A DNA stretch of 64,000 nucleotides. It comes from Sphingomonadales bacterium. Its GTDB lineage: Bacteria; Bacteroidota; Bacteroidia; Chitinophagales; Chitinophagaceae. The DNA lies in assembly GCA_016872195.1 (NCBI GenBank), contig VHAT01000003.1:47036-111035 (forward strand), written 5' to 3'. Position numbers and translations under genes: made by a program. How positions within the stretch are numbered: position 1 is the stretch's first letter; every line of letters begins with the position of its first letter. Under the pieces are notes generated by a model. That model was not told where the DNA came from. It saw nothing but the letters and a program-made list of their open reading frames with translations, and did no database searches. Shown one piece after another: positions 38,377 to 49,200 of the stretch.

Positions 38377-39069
38377 TTAATCTTTCTTTTGTTTGCGGGG
38401 ATTGGTGATAAGCACCTCGTCGACCAAACCATACTCTTTGGCCTCGGCAGCGGTCATCCAGTTGTCGCGATCGAAATCTTGTTCGATCTGCTCGATGGAT
38501 TTACCGGTGTGGGTTTGCACGACTTCGTAGAGTTCTTTTTTTAGCTTACGGATCTCTTTAACGGTGATCTCAATATCACTGGCTTGTCCGCCAATGGCCC
38601 CGCTGGGTTGATGCATCATAATACGCGAATGACGCAGGGCGGCTCGCTTTCCCTTGGTACCCGCACCGAGTAATACACAAGCCATGGAGGCCGCTACGCC
38701 AATACAAATGGTAGCGATATCGGGGCTCACGTACTGCATGGTATCATAAACACCCAAACCGGCATACACACTGCCTCCCGGACTATTGATGTACATGTTG
38801 ATATCGCGAGTGCGGTCAGAAGAATCCAAGAAAAGTAATTGCGCCGTGACAATGTTGGCGATCTCATCGTTGATAGGATAGCCTAGGAATATGATACGAT
38901 CCATCATCAACCGACTGTATACATCCATGACCGCCACATTGAGCGAACGCTCTTCAATGATGTTCGGCGTCATGGCCGTGATCAGGTGATTTCCGTATTG
39001 ATGCAAAGTATTGCTGGAGATACCGCGGTGTTTGATGGCAAATTTTTCGAATTCCGATTGAGTACTCAT
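38377..39069 (-). CDS. clpP: ATP-dependent Clp protease proteolytic subunit, second paralog
   Basis: 230 residues from the ATG at 39069 (MSTQSEFEKFAIKHRGISSN); the frame's earlier start is unsupported. The catalytic Ser128 is in GVAASMACVLLG, the His153 in RIMMHQPSGAIGG, and the acidic motif DFDRDNWM is near residue 198. The Ser motif has AC where the other copy has GS, so the two are diverged paralogs rather than a recent duplication. The first gene after tig, with a 120-bp gap to it. Confidence 0.94.
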   Translation of the reverse strand: MSTQSEFEKFAIKHRGISSNTLHQYGNHLITAMTPNIIEERSLNVAVMDVYSRLMMDRIIFLGYPINDEIANIVTAQLLFLDSSDRTRDINMYINSPGGSVYAGLGVYDTMQYVSPDIATICIGVAASMACVLLGAGTKGKRAALRHSRIMMHQPSGAIGGQASDIEITVKEIRKLKKELYEVVQTHTGKSIEQIEQDFDRDNWMTAAEAKEYGLVDEVLITNPRKQKKD

Positions 39070-39189
39070 ACGCGCTTTTTCTATTTTGACTAATAGTAAC
39101 AAATATCCGTCCAAAGGGCGGGTCGGCAAAATTAAGTCAGGATGACAGTTATTTCTATGACAAGAAGCCTAACCTGCTGTTAATGGTGG

Positions 39190-40554
39190 TCATGCTGATG
39201 GCTCTACCATGGAGGTGAAGGCCTCGGCCGTAATGGCTTTGTCAGTCGGGCTTAGTTTGGAGGCGGCCCATTCGAATAATTTCTGGGTTTGCAGACGATG
39301 AAAGGCATCCTCAACGTATTTACGGTCCTTCATCATTCTTTCAACATAGTCGTTGATCCAGGGTTGCTCCTCGGATAAGGAGGCTCCCCCCATATAGCTG
39401 AACAATTGCTGCTTGGCAAACTGGCGAAGTTCTTGGGGATCGACCTGAATACCATTGTCGGCCACGATCTTTTCAGAAATAAGGGTCCACTTTAGCTGGT
39501 TCGCAAATTTTGGATACTCCTCCTCGGCCTGCTCAGCTGTTTTAGGATTTTCTCCCTGAGTTTGGAGCCATTTTTTCAAGAAAGGTTCTGGTAATGTGAT
39601 CGGGGTATGGTCAATCAGTTGATGATACACCTGATCGTGGATCTGGTTTGTGGCCTGCGTATTCCAATGGGCCTGAATCTCTTCTTTGATCTTTTCGCGG
39701 AACTGCTCGACGGTCTTGACCTCTTTTCCAGGATAGAGTTGTTCAAAGAATTCTTCGTTCAACTCTTTTTTCTCTAGCAAGCCGATCTTGGTAATGGAGA
39801 TGCTGAACAGCTTGGAATCGGCCTGGCTGTCTGCTTTGTCAAATCCCAGATCGCCTCGTAACCACTCGCGTTCTTTTTCGTCGAAGGCCTCTCCCAGACT
39901 CAGCGTAATTGCCTCACCCGTTTTCTTGCCCATCCAGTTGGCGCGGACGCCCTCCTTAAAATATTTTACTAACAAGGAATTATCCTTGGTGGCGCCACCT
40001 TCAATTACATCGCCACTGGCATTGACCTCGGTGAACTGCACATTGAGAACGTTCTCTTCGCTGTCCACAACCTCTTGGTCTTTCATGTTGCCGTATCGAT
40101 TCTGCAAACGAGTGAGTTCGTTATCGATCATCTCATCGGTTACCGTTACCACATAGCGTGTGACCGCCGTTTTGGCCAGATCGGGCAATGCTATGGCGGG
40201 TTTGCAACCGATCTCAAAATGAAAAGTATAGTCCAGTGGATTGTTACAGTCGAGCTGATTAAAATCGGCCTCTAAAGGAAGGGGTTGGGCAAAGATCTCA
40301 ACCTTTTCTTGCTGAAGCCAGCCGATCAGTTCGCGATCGATGGTTTTGAGAACCTCATCAGTGAATAAAGATGGGCCAACCATTTTTTTGATCAGTCCGG
40401 TGGGCACCATTCCTTTTCGAAAGCCCGGAATATTGGCTTTGCGACCATAATCCTTAACGGATTTTTCAAAACTGGGCAGATAGTCTTTTTTGTCGAGCGT
40501 AATGCTCAAGCGGTCGTGCAGGGGGCCAATAGAGGAGCGGGTAACGGTTGCCAT
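39190..40554 (-). CDS. tig: Trigger factor
   Basis: A ribosome-associated chaperone of the nascent-chain exit. 454 residues: an N-terminal ribosome-binding domain with GFRKGMVPTGLI (about 40-51), a central PPIase-like domain weakly conserved at about 155-245, and an all-helical C-terminal arm to about 430. The order tig, clpP, clpP, clpX on one strand is the classic protein-quality-control cluster with an extra clpP. Confidence 0.92.
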   Translation of the reverse strand: MATVTRSSIGPLHDRLSITLDKKDYLPSFEKSVKDYGRKANIPGFRKGMVPTGLIKKMVGPSLFTDEVLKTIDRELIGWLQQEKVEIFAQPLPLEADFNQLDCNNPLDYTFHFEIGCKPAIALPDLAKTAVTRYVVTVTDEMIDNELTRLQNRYGNMKDQEVVDSEENVLNVQFTEVNASGDVIEGGATKDNSLLVKYFKEGVRANWMGKKTGEAITLSLGEAFDEKEREWLRGDLGFDKADSQADSKLFSISITKIGLLEKKELNEEFFEQLYPGKEVKTVEQFREKIKEEIQAHWNTQATNQIHDQVYHQLIDHTPITLPEPFLKKWLQTQGENPKTAEQAEEEYPKFANQLKWTLISEKIVADNGIQVDPQELRQFAKQQLFSYMGGASLSEEQPWINDYVERMMKDRKYVEDAFHRLQTQKLFEWAASKLSPTDKAITAEAFTSMVEPSA

Positions 40555-40579
40555 AATTCAATTTAAATAAACTGCTAAG

Positions 40580-40661
40580 TCCGGATGGAGGGACTCGAAC
40601 CCCCACACCTTGCGGCATCAGATCCTAAGTCTGACGTGTCTACCAATTTCACCACATCCGG
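40580..40661 (-). tRNA. tRNA-Leu (anticodon UAG)
   Basis: On the minus strand the acceptor arms CCGGATG and CATCCGG pair over 7 bp with discriminator A. The anticodon stem-loop is TCAGA-CTTAGGA-TCTGA, giving anticodon TAG. The variable arm is GATGCCGCAAGGTGTG, and the T arm contains GGTTCGAGTCC. At 82 nt without CCA it has the long variable arm of a class II tRNA, as leucine tRNAs do. CCA is not encoded. It lies just upstream of tig and is divergent from the 40.8-kb gene. Confidence 0.95.
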
Positions 40662-40715
40662 AGAAACTTACTTGCCAAAGGGCTGCAAATGTAGCTTTTT
40701 TCAATCGTTTTGGGC

Positions 40716-40744
40716 TTGAAAACACTAAAAAAACCATAGATTTG
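40716..40744 (+). promoter_or_regulatory. Promoter candidate for the 40.8-kb T9SS protein
   Basis: TTG at 40716-40718 followed after 18 bp by TAGATTTG at 40737-40744, close to the Bacteroidota -33/-7 arrangement, and 31 bp before the ATG at 40775. Confidence 0.5.
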
Positions 40745-40774
40745 AAAGAACCAAGACTTTTTAAACTGCCTTCG

Positions 40775-42988
40775 ATGAGAAAAAAACTTATCGGTCTACT
40801 GTTTTTGACCGCCCCCTTATGTGTTTTCTCCCAGAACCCTGCCAGCACCTTTACCATCCCTAATCGGACCATCCTGCTGCCTTGTGGTAATAACTGTACC
40901 CCCATTTCGGTACAGGTGCCTCATATAAAGCAAACCAACACCTATGTAATGACCACGCCGGCCTATCTGCCTTTTGCATATGTAACTCCCACGGGCACAG
41001 CGGTTAGCTCCATCTATGTAGATGATACCTGGAGTCAGGCCATTGGGCTTCCTTTCCCTTTTTGTTATTACGGCAACAGTTTTGGGTCGCTGCTGATGGG
41101 CTCCAATTCGGCGATCACCTTCGATATCAGCCGTGCCGGGATGGGGAGCGGTTACTCCATTAGTAGTACGACCGGTGCCATTCCGAATACAACGTATGCC
41201 CCCAACATGATCTTTGGACCATATCATGATATTGACCCCAGCAATCCTTCGGCCAATAAAAAAATTGAGTGGAGGATCGAGGGCACAGCTCCAAAGCGGC
41301 GTTTTATTGCCAGCTATAATGATGTACCTTATTTCGGCTCTACTTGTACCACCCCCAGGGCCACTCACCAGATGGTCCTTTACGAGGGAACCGGAATCGT
41401 AGAGGTCTATATTCAGGATAAGCCCATTTGTTCCTCTTGGAATGGAGGTCTTGCCATTTTAGGGATGCAAGACGGCACCCGCACGCAGGCCGTTGCGGCT
41501 CCCGGAAAAAATGCTACGCAGTGGGGTACTACGGCACAAAACGAAGCCTATCGGTTTATTCCCAGCGGAGGTACCTCGCGTTTTAAATCGGCACGCTTAT
41601 TGGTAGATGGGGTACAGGTCAATACCGCCGATACCAGTACGGCTGCTGCCGGGGTGCTCAATTTGAATTTTCCTACTGTGTGCCCTACGGCCGATAGTAC
41701 CGCCTATGTGGTACAGGTTACCTATGGCGATTGCAATAATCCGGCCAGCGATCTGGTCTTTACCGATACTGTTTTTGTAAAGAAGACCGGTCCTGCCATT
41801 TCCGTTAGTAAAACAGATCCGAATTGCACCAATAATGGGGTGATTACTGTTACCGCGCAAGGGGGTACAGCACCCTTACAGTATAGTATCAGTGCCGGAG
41901 CCAGCTGGCAATCTTCCAATACGTTTACGGGGTTAGCGGGCGGAACTTATTCGGTGGTCGTGCGCGATGCAAATAACTGTCAATCGGCCATACAAACAAC
42001 AACGTTGGCCTTGGCCAATGTGTTATCACAAACGGTTACCACTACGGGGGCAACCTGTACCAACGGTGGAACCCTAACTGTTTCGGCAACCGGTGGAGGC
42101 AATCCTCCCTATGAGTATAGTATCAACGGGGGCACCAGTTGGCAGTCCTCCAATAGTTTTACTGGTCTTGCGGCGGGCACCTATACCGTGGTCACCCGTA
42201 ATCCCGTTACAACTTGTACGGCTACCAGCTCGGTCACGATCAATTTTACCAATACCCTTACGCTAGATCCCATCAACGGTACCAGCATTTGTTTGGGCGC
42301 TTCGTTTACCCCAACAGTGGTCTCTAATGCCACATCATATAGCTGGACACCGGTTGCGGGCCTTAGCAATGCCACTATAGCGACACCGGTATTTACCCCG
42401 GCTACGACCACTACGTATACGTTGCAAGCCCGTTTGGGAACTTGTTCTACGCAGCGCACAATGACGATCACCATTTTTCCCGGGGCAAGTGCTGATGCAG
42501 GTCCTGATGCTACTATCATTGCGGGAGATGTGTATACGATGCAGGCAACGGGTTCCAGCGGAACGTATTTGTGGACACCGTCTACCTCACTCAGCAATGC
42601 AGCCTTGCTGAACCCCAACGCCAACCCTTCGCTTACTACTAGCTACACGTTAAGAGTTACTACCCTGCAGGGATGTGTGGCTACCGATGATATGACCTTG
42701 ACCGTGATCCCCTATTGTATCAAACCCATGAATGCCTTTACCCCCAATGGAGATGGCATCAATGATCGTTGGCTGATCACCAATGGAAATTGTCTGGCCA
42801 ATGCCCAGGTACAGGTATTCAATCGTTATGGGGCCAAGGTTTTTGAGGATAAGAATTATCGTAACACCTGGGAGGGCACCTATAATGGCAGTCCCCTGCC
42901 AGACGGCACCTATTACTATGTGATCAGTTTTAGACTGATCAATAACAAAGTAGAGAACAGGACCGGTAACGTAACCATATTACGCTAA
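40775..42988 (+). CDS. T9SS type B (gliding-associated) secreted protein with SprB repeats
   Basis: 737 residues from the ATG at 40775 (MRKKLIGLLFLTAPLCVFSQ, signal peptide); the longer frame crosses tRNA-Leu and is not coding. An N-terminal domain (20-290) carries VYIQDKPICSSWNGGLAILGMQ and GPYHDIDPSN segments that recur in the 46.3-kb protein. Two SprB-type repeats follow (GTAPLQYSISAGASWQSSN and GNPPYEYSINGGTSWQSSN, each ending GGTYSVVVRDAN or AGTYTVVTRN), then an Ig-like pair, and at the end a T9SS type B C-terminal domain (NAFTPNGDGINDRW, VFNRYGAKVFEDK). It is exported and attached at or released from the cell surface. The PorP/SprF gene follows by 20 bp. Confidence 0.9.
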   Translation: MRKKLIGLLFLTAPLCVFSQNPASTFTIPNRTILLPCGNNCTPISVQVPHIKQTNTYVMTTPAYLPFAYVTPTGTAVSSIYVDDTWSQAIGLPFPFCYYGNSFGSLLMGSNSAITFDISRAGMGSGYSISSTTGAIPNTTYAPNMIFGPYHDIDPSNPSANKKIEWRIEGTAPKRRFIASYNDVPYFGSTCTTPRATHQMVLYEGTGIVEVYIQDKPICSSWNGGLAILGMQDGTRTQAVAAPGKNATQWGTTAQNEAYRFIPSGGTSRFKSARLLVDGVQVNTADTSTAAAGVLNLNFPTVCPTADSTAYVVQVTYGDCNNPASDLVFTDTVFVKKTGPAISVSKTDPNCTNNGVITVTAQGGTAPLQYSISAGASWQSSNTFTGLAGGTYSVVVRDANNCQSAIQTTTLALANVLSQTVTTTGATCTNGGTLTVSATGGGNPPYEYSINGGTSWQSSNSFTGLAAGTYTVVTRNPVTTCTATSSVTINFTNTLTLDPINGTSICLGASFTPTVVSNATSYSWTPVAGLSNATIATPVFTPATTTTYTLQARLGTCSTQRTMTITIFPGASADAGPDATIIAGDVYTMQATGSSGTYLWTPSTSLSNAALLNPNANPSLTTSYTLRVTTLQGCVATDDMTLTVIPYCIKPMNAFTPNGDGINDRWLITNGNCLANAQVQVFNRYGAKVFEDKNYRNTWEGTYNGSPLPDGTYYYVISFRLINNKVENRTGNVTILR

Positions 42989-43008
42989 TTAACGACTAAT
43001 ATAACTTT

Positions 43009-43905
43009 ATGCATCGTCTTTTATCTATACTGCTTGCTTTGGGTTGCTGTGTTTCGAGCAACGCCCAGCAATTGATGACTTCTTCTCTGTACGAATTACA
43101 GGGAAATTTGCATAACCCTGCACTGGTCGGATTACGGGGCAAAACCGTAGCGGGCGCTTCCTACCGGACCATGTGGAGTGGGATAGAGGGCAGTCCGGTT
43201 ACAGCTATGGTCTTTGGTTCTACCTACTTAGAAAAAGCAAAGATCGGTATAGGGGGATATCTGTACAGTGATGTTACCGGTCCTACCAGCCGTAGAGGAA
43301 TTCAAACCTCGTATGCTTATCATATTTCATTACCGGATGAGGCGCAGTTATCGATAGGACTAGAGGCGCGCTTTCAACAATTTTCTATCGATAAGGCACA
43401 ATTGATCAGTTCACTTGGCAGCGACCCCGTTCTGGGTGGAGCCGCCAATCGATTCAAGGGCGATGCGGGGGTAGGAGTTGCCTATACCAATAAGCAGTGG
43501 CAGTTGGGCGCTTCGGTAAGTCAGTTGATCCAATCCACATTGGATTTTTATACAGGTAATCTGTCGCGCACGGCCGAGGCACGGCTCTATCGTCACTTTT
43601 ACCTGCAGGGCTCTTATCAATGGCAAGTCGATCAAAGCACCAAGATCATCCCTCATTTCTTAGTGATCTATCTGCCCAATGCTCCCACAGAGCTACAGGC
43701 CGGGGCTAGGGTAGAACACCGCGATCTTTTTTGGTGGGGCTTATCTCTTCGTGCTCGCCAAAGTTGGATGCTTTCTGCGGGTATCAAACTACAACAGAAA
43801 TTGACCGTAGGGTATTCTTTTGATATTTATTCCACTCCCCTTAGTGTCTTTGACCGGGGCGCAAATGCGCATGAGCTATTGCTTCGCTATCAAATGGGCA
43901 AATAA
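43009..43905 (+). CDS. PorP/SprF-family type IX secretion membrane protein
   Basis: 298 residues with signal peptide MHRLLSILLALGCCVSSNAQ and an outer-membrane-barrel-like PorP/SprF domain (LHNPALVGLRGKTVAGASYRTMWSGIEGSP and the final strands GYSFDIYSTPLSVFDRGANAHELLLRYQMGK; motifs quoted in part). SprF-like proteins are usually encoded after a type B cargo gene and are needed for its outer-membrane passage or attachment, fitting the 20-bp gap to the upstream gene. Confidence 0.88.
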   Translation: MHRLLSILLALGCCVSSNAQQLMTSSLYELQGNLHNPALVGLRGKTVAGASYRTMWSGIEGSPVTAMVFGSTYLEKAKIGIGGYLYSDVTGPTSRRGIQTSYAYHISLPDEAQLSIGLEARFQQFSIDKAQLISSLGSDPVLGGAANRFKGDAGVGVAYTNKQWQLGASVSQLIQSTLDFYTGNLSRTAEARLYRHFYLQGSYQWQVDQSTKIIPHFLVIYLPNAPTELQAGARVEHRDLFWWGLSLRARQSWMLSAGIKLQQKLTVGYSFDIYSTPLSVFDRGANAHELLLRYQMGK

Positions 43906-43961
43906 GGAAGTAGGGTGTAGCGCTCATCATTTCTGCCTTGTATTTTGTAAATTCGTAGCAG

Positions 43962-46211
43962 ATGCAAACTGTTGCGGACATATCTGATTACAACCTTAGT
44001 CAAGAAGACGAGAAGAAGCTTATTCTGCGCGAGTATCGTTCGTTACTCAAATTATTGAAATCGCGGATCAAGCCCGGCGATAAGCTGTTGCTTCGAACGG
44101 CCTTTGAGCTCGCGGCCGATGCACATAAGACCATGCGGCGAAAAAGCGGCGAGCCCTATATTTTGCATCCTATTGCGGTAGCCAAGATCTGTGTCGAGGA
44201 GATCGGTCTGGGGGTTCGTTCCTCTATTTGTGCGTTGTTACACGACACAGTAGAAGACACCGACATTACCCTCGATGATATCCGCCGTGATTTTGGCGAA
44301 GAGATCACGCGTATCGTAGACGGTCTGACCAAGATTGCCAATGTGATCGACGTAAATGCCTCGCGCCAGGCAGAGAATTTCAAGAAGATCTTGCTTACGC
44401 TTACCGATGATCCCCGGGTGATTCTGATCAAACTTTCCGACCGCTTACACAATATGCGCACCTTGGATTGTATGAAGCGCGAAAAACAATTGAAGGTCGC
44501 TTCGGAGACTATTTTTATTTACGCGCCGCTGGCTCATCGCATGGGACTCTATACGGTCAAGACCGAAATGGAAGATCTGGCTATGAAGTACATGGAGCCG
44601 GACACCTATCGGTTGATCGCCCGCAAATTGGCCGAGACGCGAAAGGAAAGGACCAAGTTCATCAACGAGTTCATCAAGCCGATCCGTGAGAAGATCGAGG
44701 AGGCCGGGTTAAAGGCCGAGGTCTATGGACGGCCCAAGAGTATCCATTCCATTTGGAATAAAATGAAAAAGAAGGGAGTGGAATTCGAGGAAGTATATGA
44801 TCTCTTTGCCATCCGGGTGATCCTTGACTCGGCCCCTGATAAAGAAAAAGAAGACTGTTGGAAGGTCTATTCAATGATCACCGATCAATATAATCCCTCT
44901 CCTGAGCGACTGCGCGATTGGCTGAGTAATCCCAAGGCCAATGGGTACGAGGCCTTACACACTACGGTGATGGGTGCGCAAGGACGCTGGGTCGAAGTGC
45001 AGATCCGCTCGCAGCGAATGAATGAGATCGCTGAAAAAGGACTGGCCGCTCACTGGAAATACAAAGAGGACGCGCACGATGAAAGTCGCTTCGACAAGTG
45101 GTTTCAGCAGATTCGAGAGGTTATTACCAATCAAGAAACGGATAGCATCGATTTCTTACAAGATTTCAAGACCAGTTTTTTGGCCGAGGAGATCTATGTC
45201 TATACGCCGAAAGGTGATATCAAGATGTTACCAGTGGGATCTACGGCACTGGATTTTGCATTTGCGGTACACAGCGTTATCGGCTCCAAGACCATCGGTG
45301 CCAAAGTGAATCATAAACTGGTACCTATTGGCCACCGGCTGCAAAGTGGGGACCAGATCGAGATCATTACCAGCAATAAGCAAAAGCCCTCTGATGATTG
45401 GCTTAATCTGGTCGTTACCTCTAAGGCAAAAGGGCGCATTCGCGATGCATTACGAGAAGAAAAAAGGAAAATCGCCGACGAAGGCAAGTATGTGGTACAG
45501 CGAAAATTAGAGGGATTGGGCGTATCACTTTCGGTACATAATATCGACGAGTTGGTAAATTGGTACAAGCTCGGTAATCACCTTGATTTCTACTACCAGG
45601 TCGCTGTTAAGGGGATCGATCTTAAGGACCTGAAAGAGTTCAAGGTCTCAGGGGATCGACTCGAAGCGCCAAAGCCCATCAAAACGTCGCCCCTTCCTGA
45701 ACGCCCCGAGATTACCCCGCATCATTTGATGCCGCGCAAGGATACCGAGCTGATCATCTTTGGGGAGCGAAGCGATAAGATCGTCTACGCCTTGGCCAAT
45801 TGCTGTACGCCCATACCCGGAGATGATGTATTCGGATTTGTCACCACAGGTAAAGGACTCACCATTCACCGCACCAATTGTCCCAACGCCGCCAAGCTAT
45901 TGGCACACTATGGTCACCGGGTTGTTAAGACCAAATGGGCCAAGAACAAAGAGATCTCCTTCCTTACAGGGGTCAAGATCATTGGTCTCGACGATGTGGG
46001 TATGGTCAGTAAGATCACCAACCTGATCTCGGGCGAATTAAAGATCAATATTGCAGCTATTACCATCGAGGCCAAAGAAGGGATCTTTATGGGCAATATA
46101 AAGCTATACGTGCATGACAAAGAAGAACTGGAGGCCTTGGTTCATGCACTGCTGCAGGTACAAGGCGTCGAGACCGTAGAGCGTTACGATATGGAAGATA
46201 TTCCGGCCTGA
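43962..46211 (+). CDS. relA: Bifunctional (p)ppGpp synthetase/hydrolase (RelA/SpoT)
   Basis: Makes and degrades the stringent-response alarmone. 749 residues. The HD hydrolase domain has HPIAVAKI and LLHDTVEDT (about 85-92), which suggests active hydrolysis. The synthetase domain has GRPKSIHSIWNKM, FAIRVIL, YEALHTTVMG and VEVQIRS. A TGS domain follows (YVYTPKGDIKMLPVGSTALDFAFAVH), then a zinc-finger/RIS region (LANCCTPIPGDDVFGFVT) and a C-terminal ACT domain (TGVKIIGLDDVGMVSKITNLIS). It sits alone between the two T9SS genes and is probably not functionally tied to them. Confidence 0.95.
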   Translation: MQTVADISDYNLSQEDEKKLILREYRSLLKLLKSRIKPGDKLLLRTAFELAADAHKTMRRKSGEPYILHPIAVAKICVEEIGLGVRSSICALLHDTVEDTDITLDDIRRDFGEEITRIVDGLTKIANVIDVNASRQAENFKKILLTLTDDPRVILIKLSDRLHNMRTLDCMKREKQLKVASETIFIYAPLAHRMGLYTVKTEMEDLAMKYMEPDTYRLIARKLAETRKERTKFINEFIKPIREKIEEAGLKAEVYGRPKSIHSIWNKMKKKGVEFEEVYDLFAIRVILDSAPDKEKEDCWKVYSMITDQYNPSPERLRDWLSNPKANGYEALHTTVMGAQGRWVEVQIRSQRMNEIAEKGLAAHWKYKEDAHDESRFDKWFQQIREVITNQETDSIDFLQDFKTSFLAEEIYVYTPKGDIKMLPVGSTALDFAFAVHSVIGSKTIGAKVNHKLVPIGHRLQSGDQIEIITSNKQKPSDDWLNLVVTSKAKGRIRDALREEKRKIADEGKYVVQRKLEGLGVSLSVHNIDELVNWYKLGNHLDFYYQVAVKGIDLKDLKEFKVSGDRLEAPKPIKTSPLPERPEITPHHLMPRKDTELIIFGERSDKIVYALANCCTPIPGDDVFGFVTTGKGLTIHRTNCPNAAKLLAHYGHRVVKTKWAKNKEISFLTGVKIIGLDDVGMVSKITNLISGELKINIAAITIEAKEGIFMGNIKLYVHDKEELEALVHALLQVQGVETVERYDMEDIPA

Positions 46212-46292
46212 TCCCAATTGTCCCTGCCGGTTTAAAGTTCTCTTTCCAAATTTTTTTTCTCTTGTTTTCCGGTTGAAATTGTATCTTCCATT

Positions 46293-49200
46293 GTGTCTTT
46301 ACACCTAAGGAAATACGTTTTATTCACAGCTTTGTCTGTGCTTTTACTCCAATTTATGTTTAAAGGGGAGTTGAGCGCTCAGTCGTTCACTTTTAATTGT
46401 GCACGTGATACGCTGTTGCCGGGCTGTCCGCAAAACCTCTGTTTTACTCTTACGACAAAACTTCCCAACCCCTCTCGCCAGGCGCCTACTTATTTGGTCA
46501 ACCCAACGGGTCAGTTGCCCTCTTGCCTTTTGGCCAGCAGTAACCCGGGCATTCCTGGTCAACCAACCAGTTTGAATGTTGATGATCGGTATTCTGCCGT
46601 CTTTCCCATTGGCTTTCCTTTTGTGTTCTTCGGTACCGTCTACAACGATTTAGTGGTCAGTAGCAATGGGTATCTCTCCTTCGATATTACACGAGCCAAT
46701 CAGTCTTCTCACTGGAGTATCATTAACGGAGGCGCACCACAAGATTTGCCGAGCACCTTCTATGACCGAGCTCTTGTCATGGGACCTTATCATGATATCG
46801 ATGTTGGAGTAACTACCTCTCCCACTCGGTTGATCTCGTATCAGACGGCAGGGTTGGCCCCGCATCGCCGTTGGATTTTGAATTATTTTAAGATCCCGCT
46901 ATTCTCCAGTACCTGCAACAATTTGATCAATAATACGCACCAGATCATCTTATACGAGTCGACCGGTATAATTGATGTAAATATTTTTGATAAACAGATC
47001 TGTACCTCCTGGAATCAGGGAAGGGCCATGGTCGGTTTACAAAATTATGATCGTAACAGTGCGGTCATGGCACCGGGCAGAAGGGCCTCCGACCCTCCAT
47101 GGGGTTCGGTAGGGATGAACGAAAGCTGGCGTTTTGTTCCCTCAGGAGGAACGCCTCTTTTCAGAAGCGTAGGGCTCTATGATGCCACCGGTACCAATCT
47201 GATCGCCACCGGTACAACTACCGTGCTGGCTAGCGGAGATCGCGAGGCTTCATTTCCGAATCTTTGTCCACCGGCCGGCACGGTTACGCGCTATGTTATT
47301 AAAGCGCTCTATGATAAGATCGATGATCCCACGGTCGAGATCATGGCCACCGATACAATCAATGTAAGTCGACTAAGCGGATTAGCTGCCTCCGTATCCT
47401 CTCAAGCAGCGGCCTGCGGAGTGCCGACCGGTACGGTTACCGTGGGCAATGTAAGCGGCGGCACGCCTCCTTATTCATACTCGATAGATGGTGTTAGTTT
47501 TCAGCCCGGAACCACTTTTTCTTCCTTGGCGGCCGGAACCTATACGGTTACGGTTAGAGACAATGCCGGCGTTTGCACCATTGCCTTGGGTGTTACAGTG
47601 GCTTCGGCTGGTAACCTTACGGCTGCGGTTAGCGCTGCCCCTACGGCTTGCTCCGGTGTCAGTAACGGAACCATTACCATTAGTACAGCCTCTGGAGCGG
47701 GACCCCATCGATTTCAACTCGATGCCAATGCGCCTGTTGTGGGAACGCTGCCCTATACATTTACCAATGTGGCTGCAGGAAATCATACCGTGATCGTTAC
47801 CGATCAATCAACCAACTGTAGTACAGGCTCTTTACCAGTAACCGTTACGCAGGGAACGGGCGTAACGGCCACGGCAATTAGCAATGCTACTTCTTGCCCG
47901 ACCATCAGTAATGGATCGGCCATTGTAACGGTGAGTGCGGGCACGGCTCCCTTCCGGTACGCTATTGATGGGGGAACGCCCACGGCCCCTGTCGCTACGA
48001 ACAGTTATACATTCAATGCGCTTTCCGCTGGTGTGCATTCGGTCGTGATCACCGATGCGCTGGGTTGCAGCCGGACCCTCAGCATAAATGTTCCGGCAGG
48101 ACCCACATTACTGGCTGGTGCCGCTCCGAACGCCACCACTTGTGAGGGAGCTGCCAACGGAAATCTGGTCATCACACCTTTCAGTGGCACGGCTCCCTTT
48201 ACTTTTTCGTTAGATGGCGGATCTTTTTTACCCGGTGCCGCTCCCTTTACCTTCAGCAATGTGTCCGCCGGTCCGCATCAAGTGATCGTACGCGACGCCT
48301 TGGGTTGTCAAAGTAATTCAGTGCCCGTTACCGTACCGGCCGGTCCTCCTTTGGTTACCACTGCAACTTCTACGCCGGCCTTATGTAATGGCGGTACGAC
48401 CGGCACCATTACTGTAGCACCGCCTGCAATTGGCCAAGCTCCTTTTCAGTATTCGTTGGATGCGATCAACTGGCAAACCAATAATCAATTTAGTGGACTG
48501 ACCGCCGGTACCTACACGATTCGATTTCGAGAATCGAATGGTTGTGTGGGCAGTACCTCGCTCGATATTACCCAACCCTTGGCAATGACATTGACGGCCA
48601 CGACCATTCCCGTGGCTTGTAATGGGGAGGCGAACGGACAACTGACCGCGGCGGCAACGGGGGGTATCGCTCCTTATCAGTTTAGTGTTAACGGGGGAAC
48701 CAATTGGCAAAGCTCCAATTTATTTTCTCTTGCGGCCGGCAACTATACCCTTACTATTCGTGATGCCAATAACTGTTTGAGCAACCTTCCCTTTATCGTT
48801 ACGCAGCCACCATTGTTGACCGGGACGATCACCACTACCAATGCCAGCTGTAATGGAGGCAATGATGGCACACTCACGCTTACCGCTACGGGGGGGAATG
48901 GTAATTATAGTTTTTCGATCAACAATGGAGTCAATTGGCAAAGCAACAATCGATATGATCTGGCCCCCGGAACCTATACGGTCATGATAAAGGACCAGCG
49001 CAATTGTACCTATCAACTCTCTGCCGTGGTGGGTCTGACCAGTGATCTGACCTTTACTCCGCAAGCCGATCTTACCCTTTGCGAAAGCAAATCGGCTTCG
49101 TTGCAAGTGGTTTCCAATGCGCTTCAATACGATTGGACACCCGCCTCTGGTCTTTCGGCTGTCAATATTCCTAATCCGGTCGCTTCTCCCCGTACCACCA

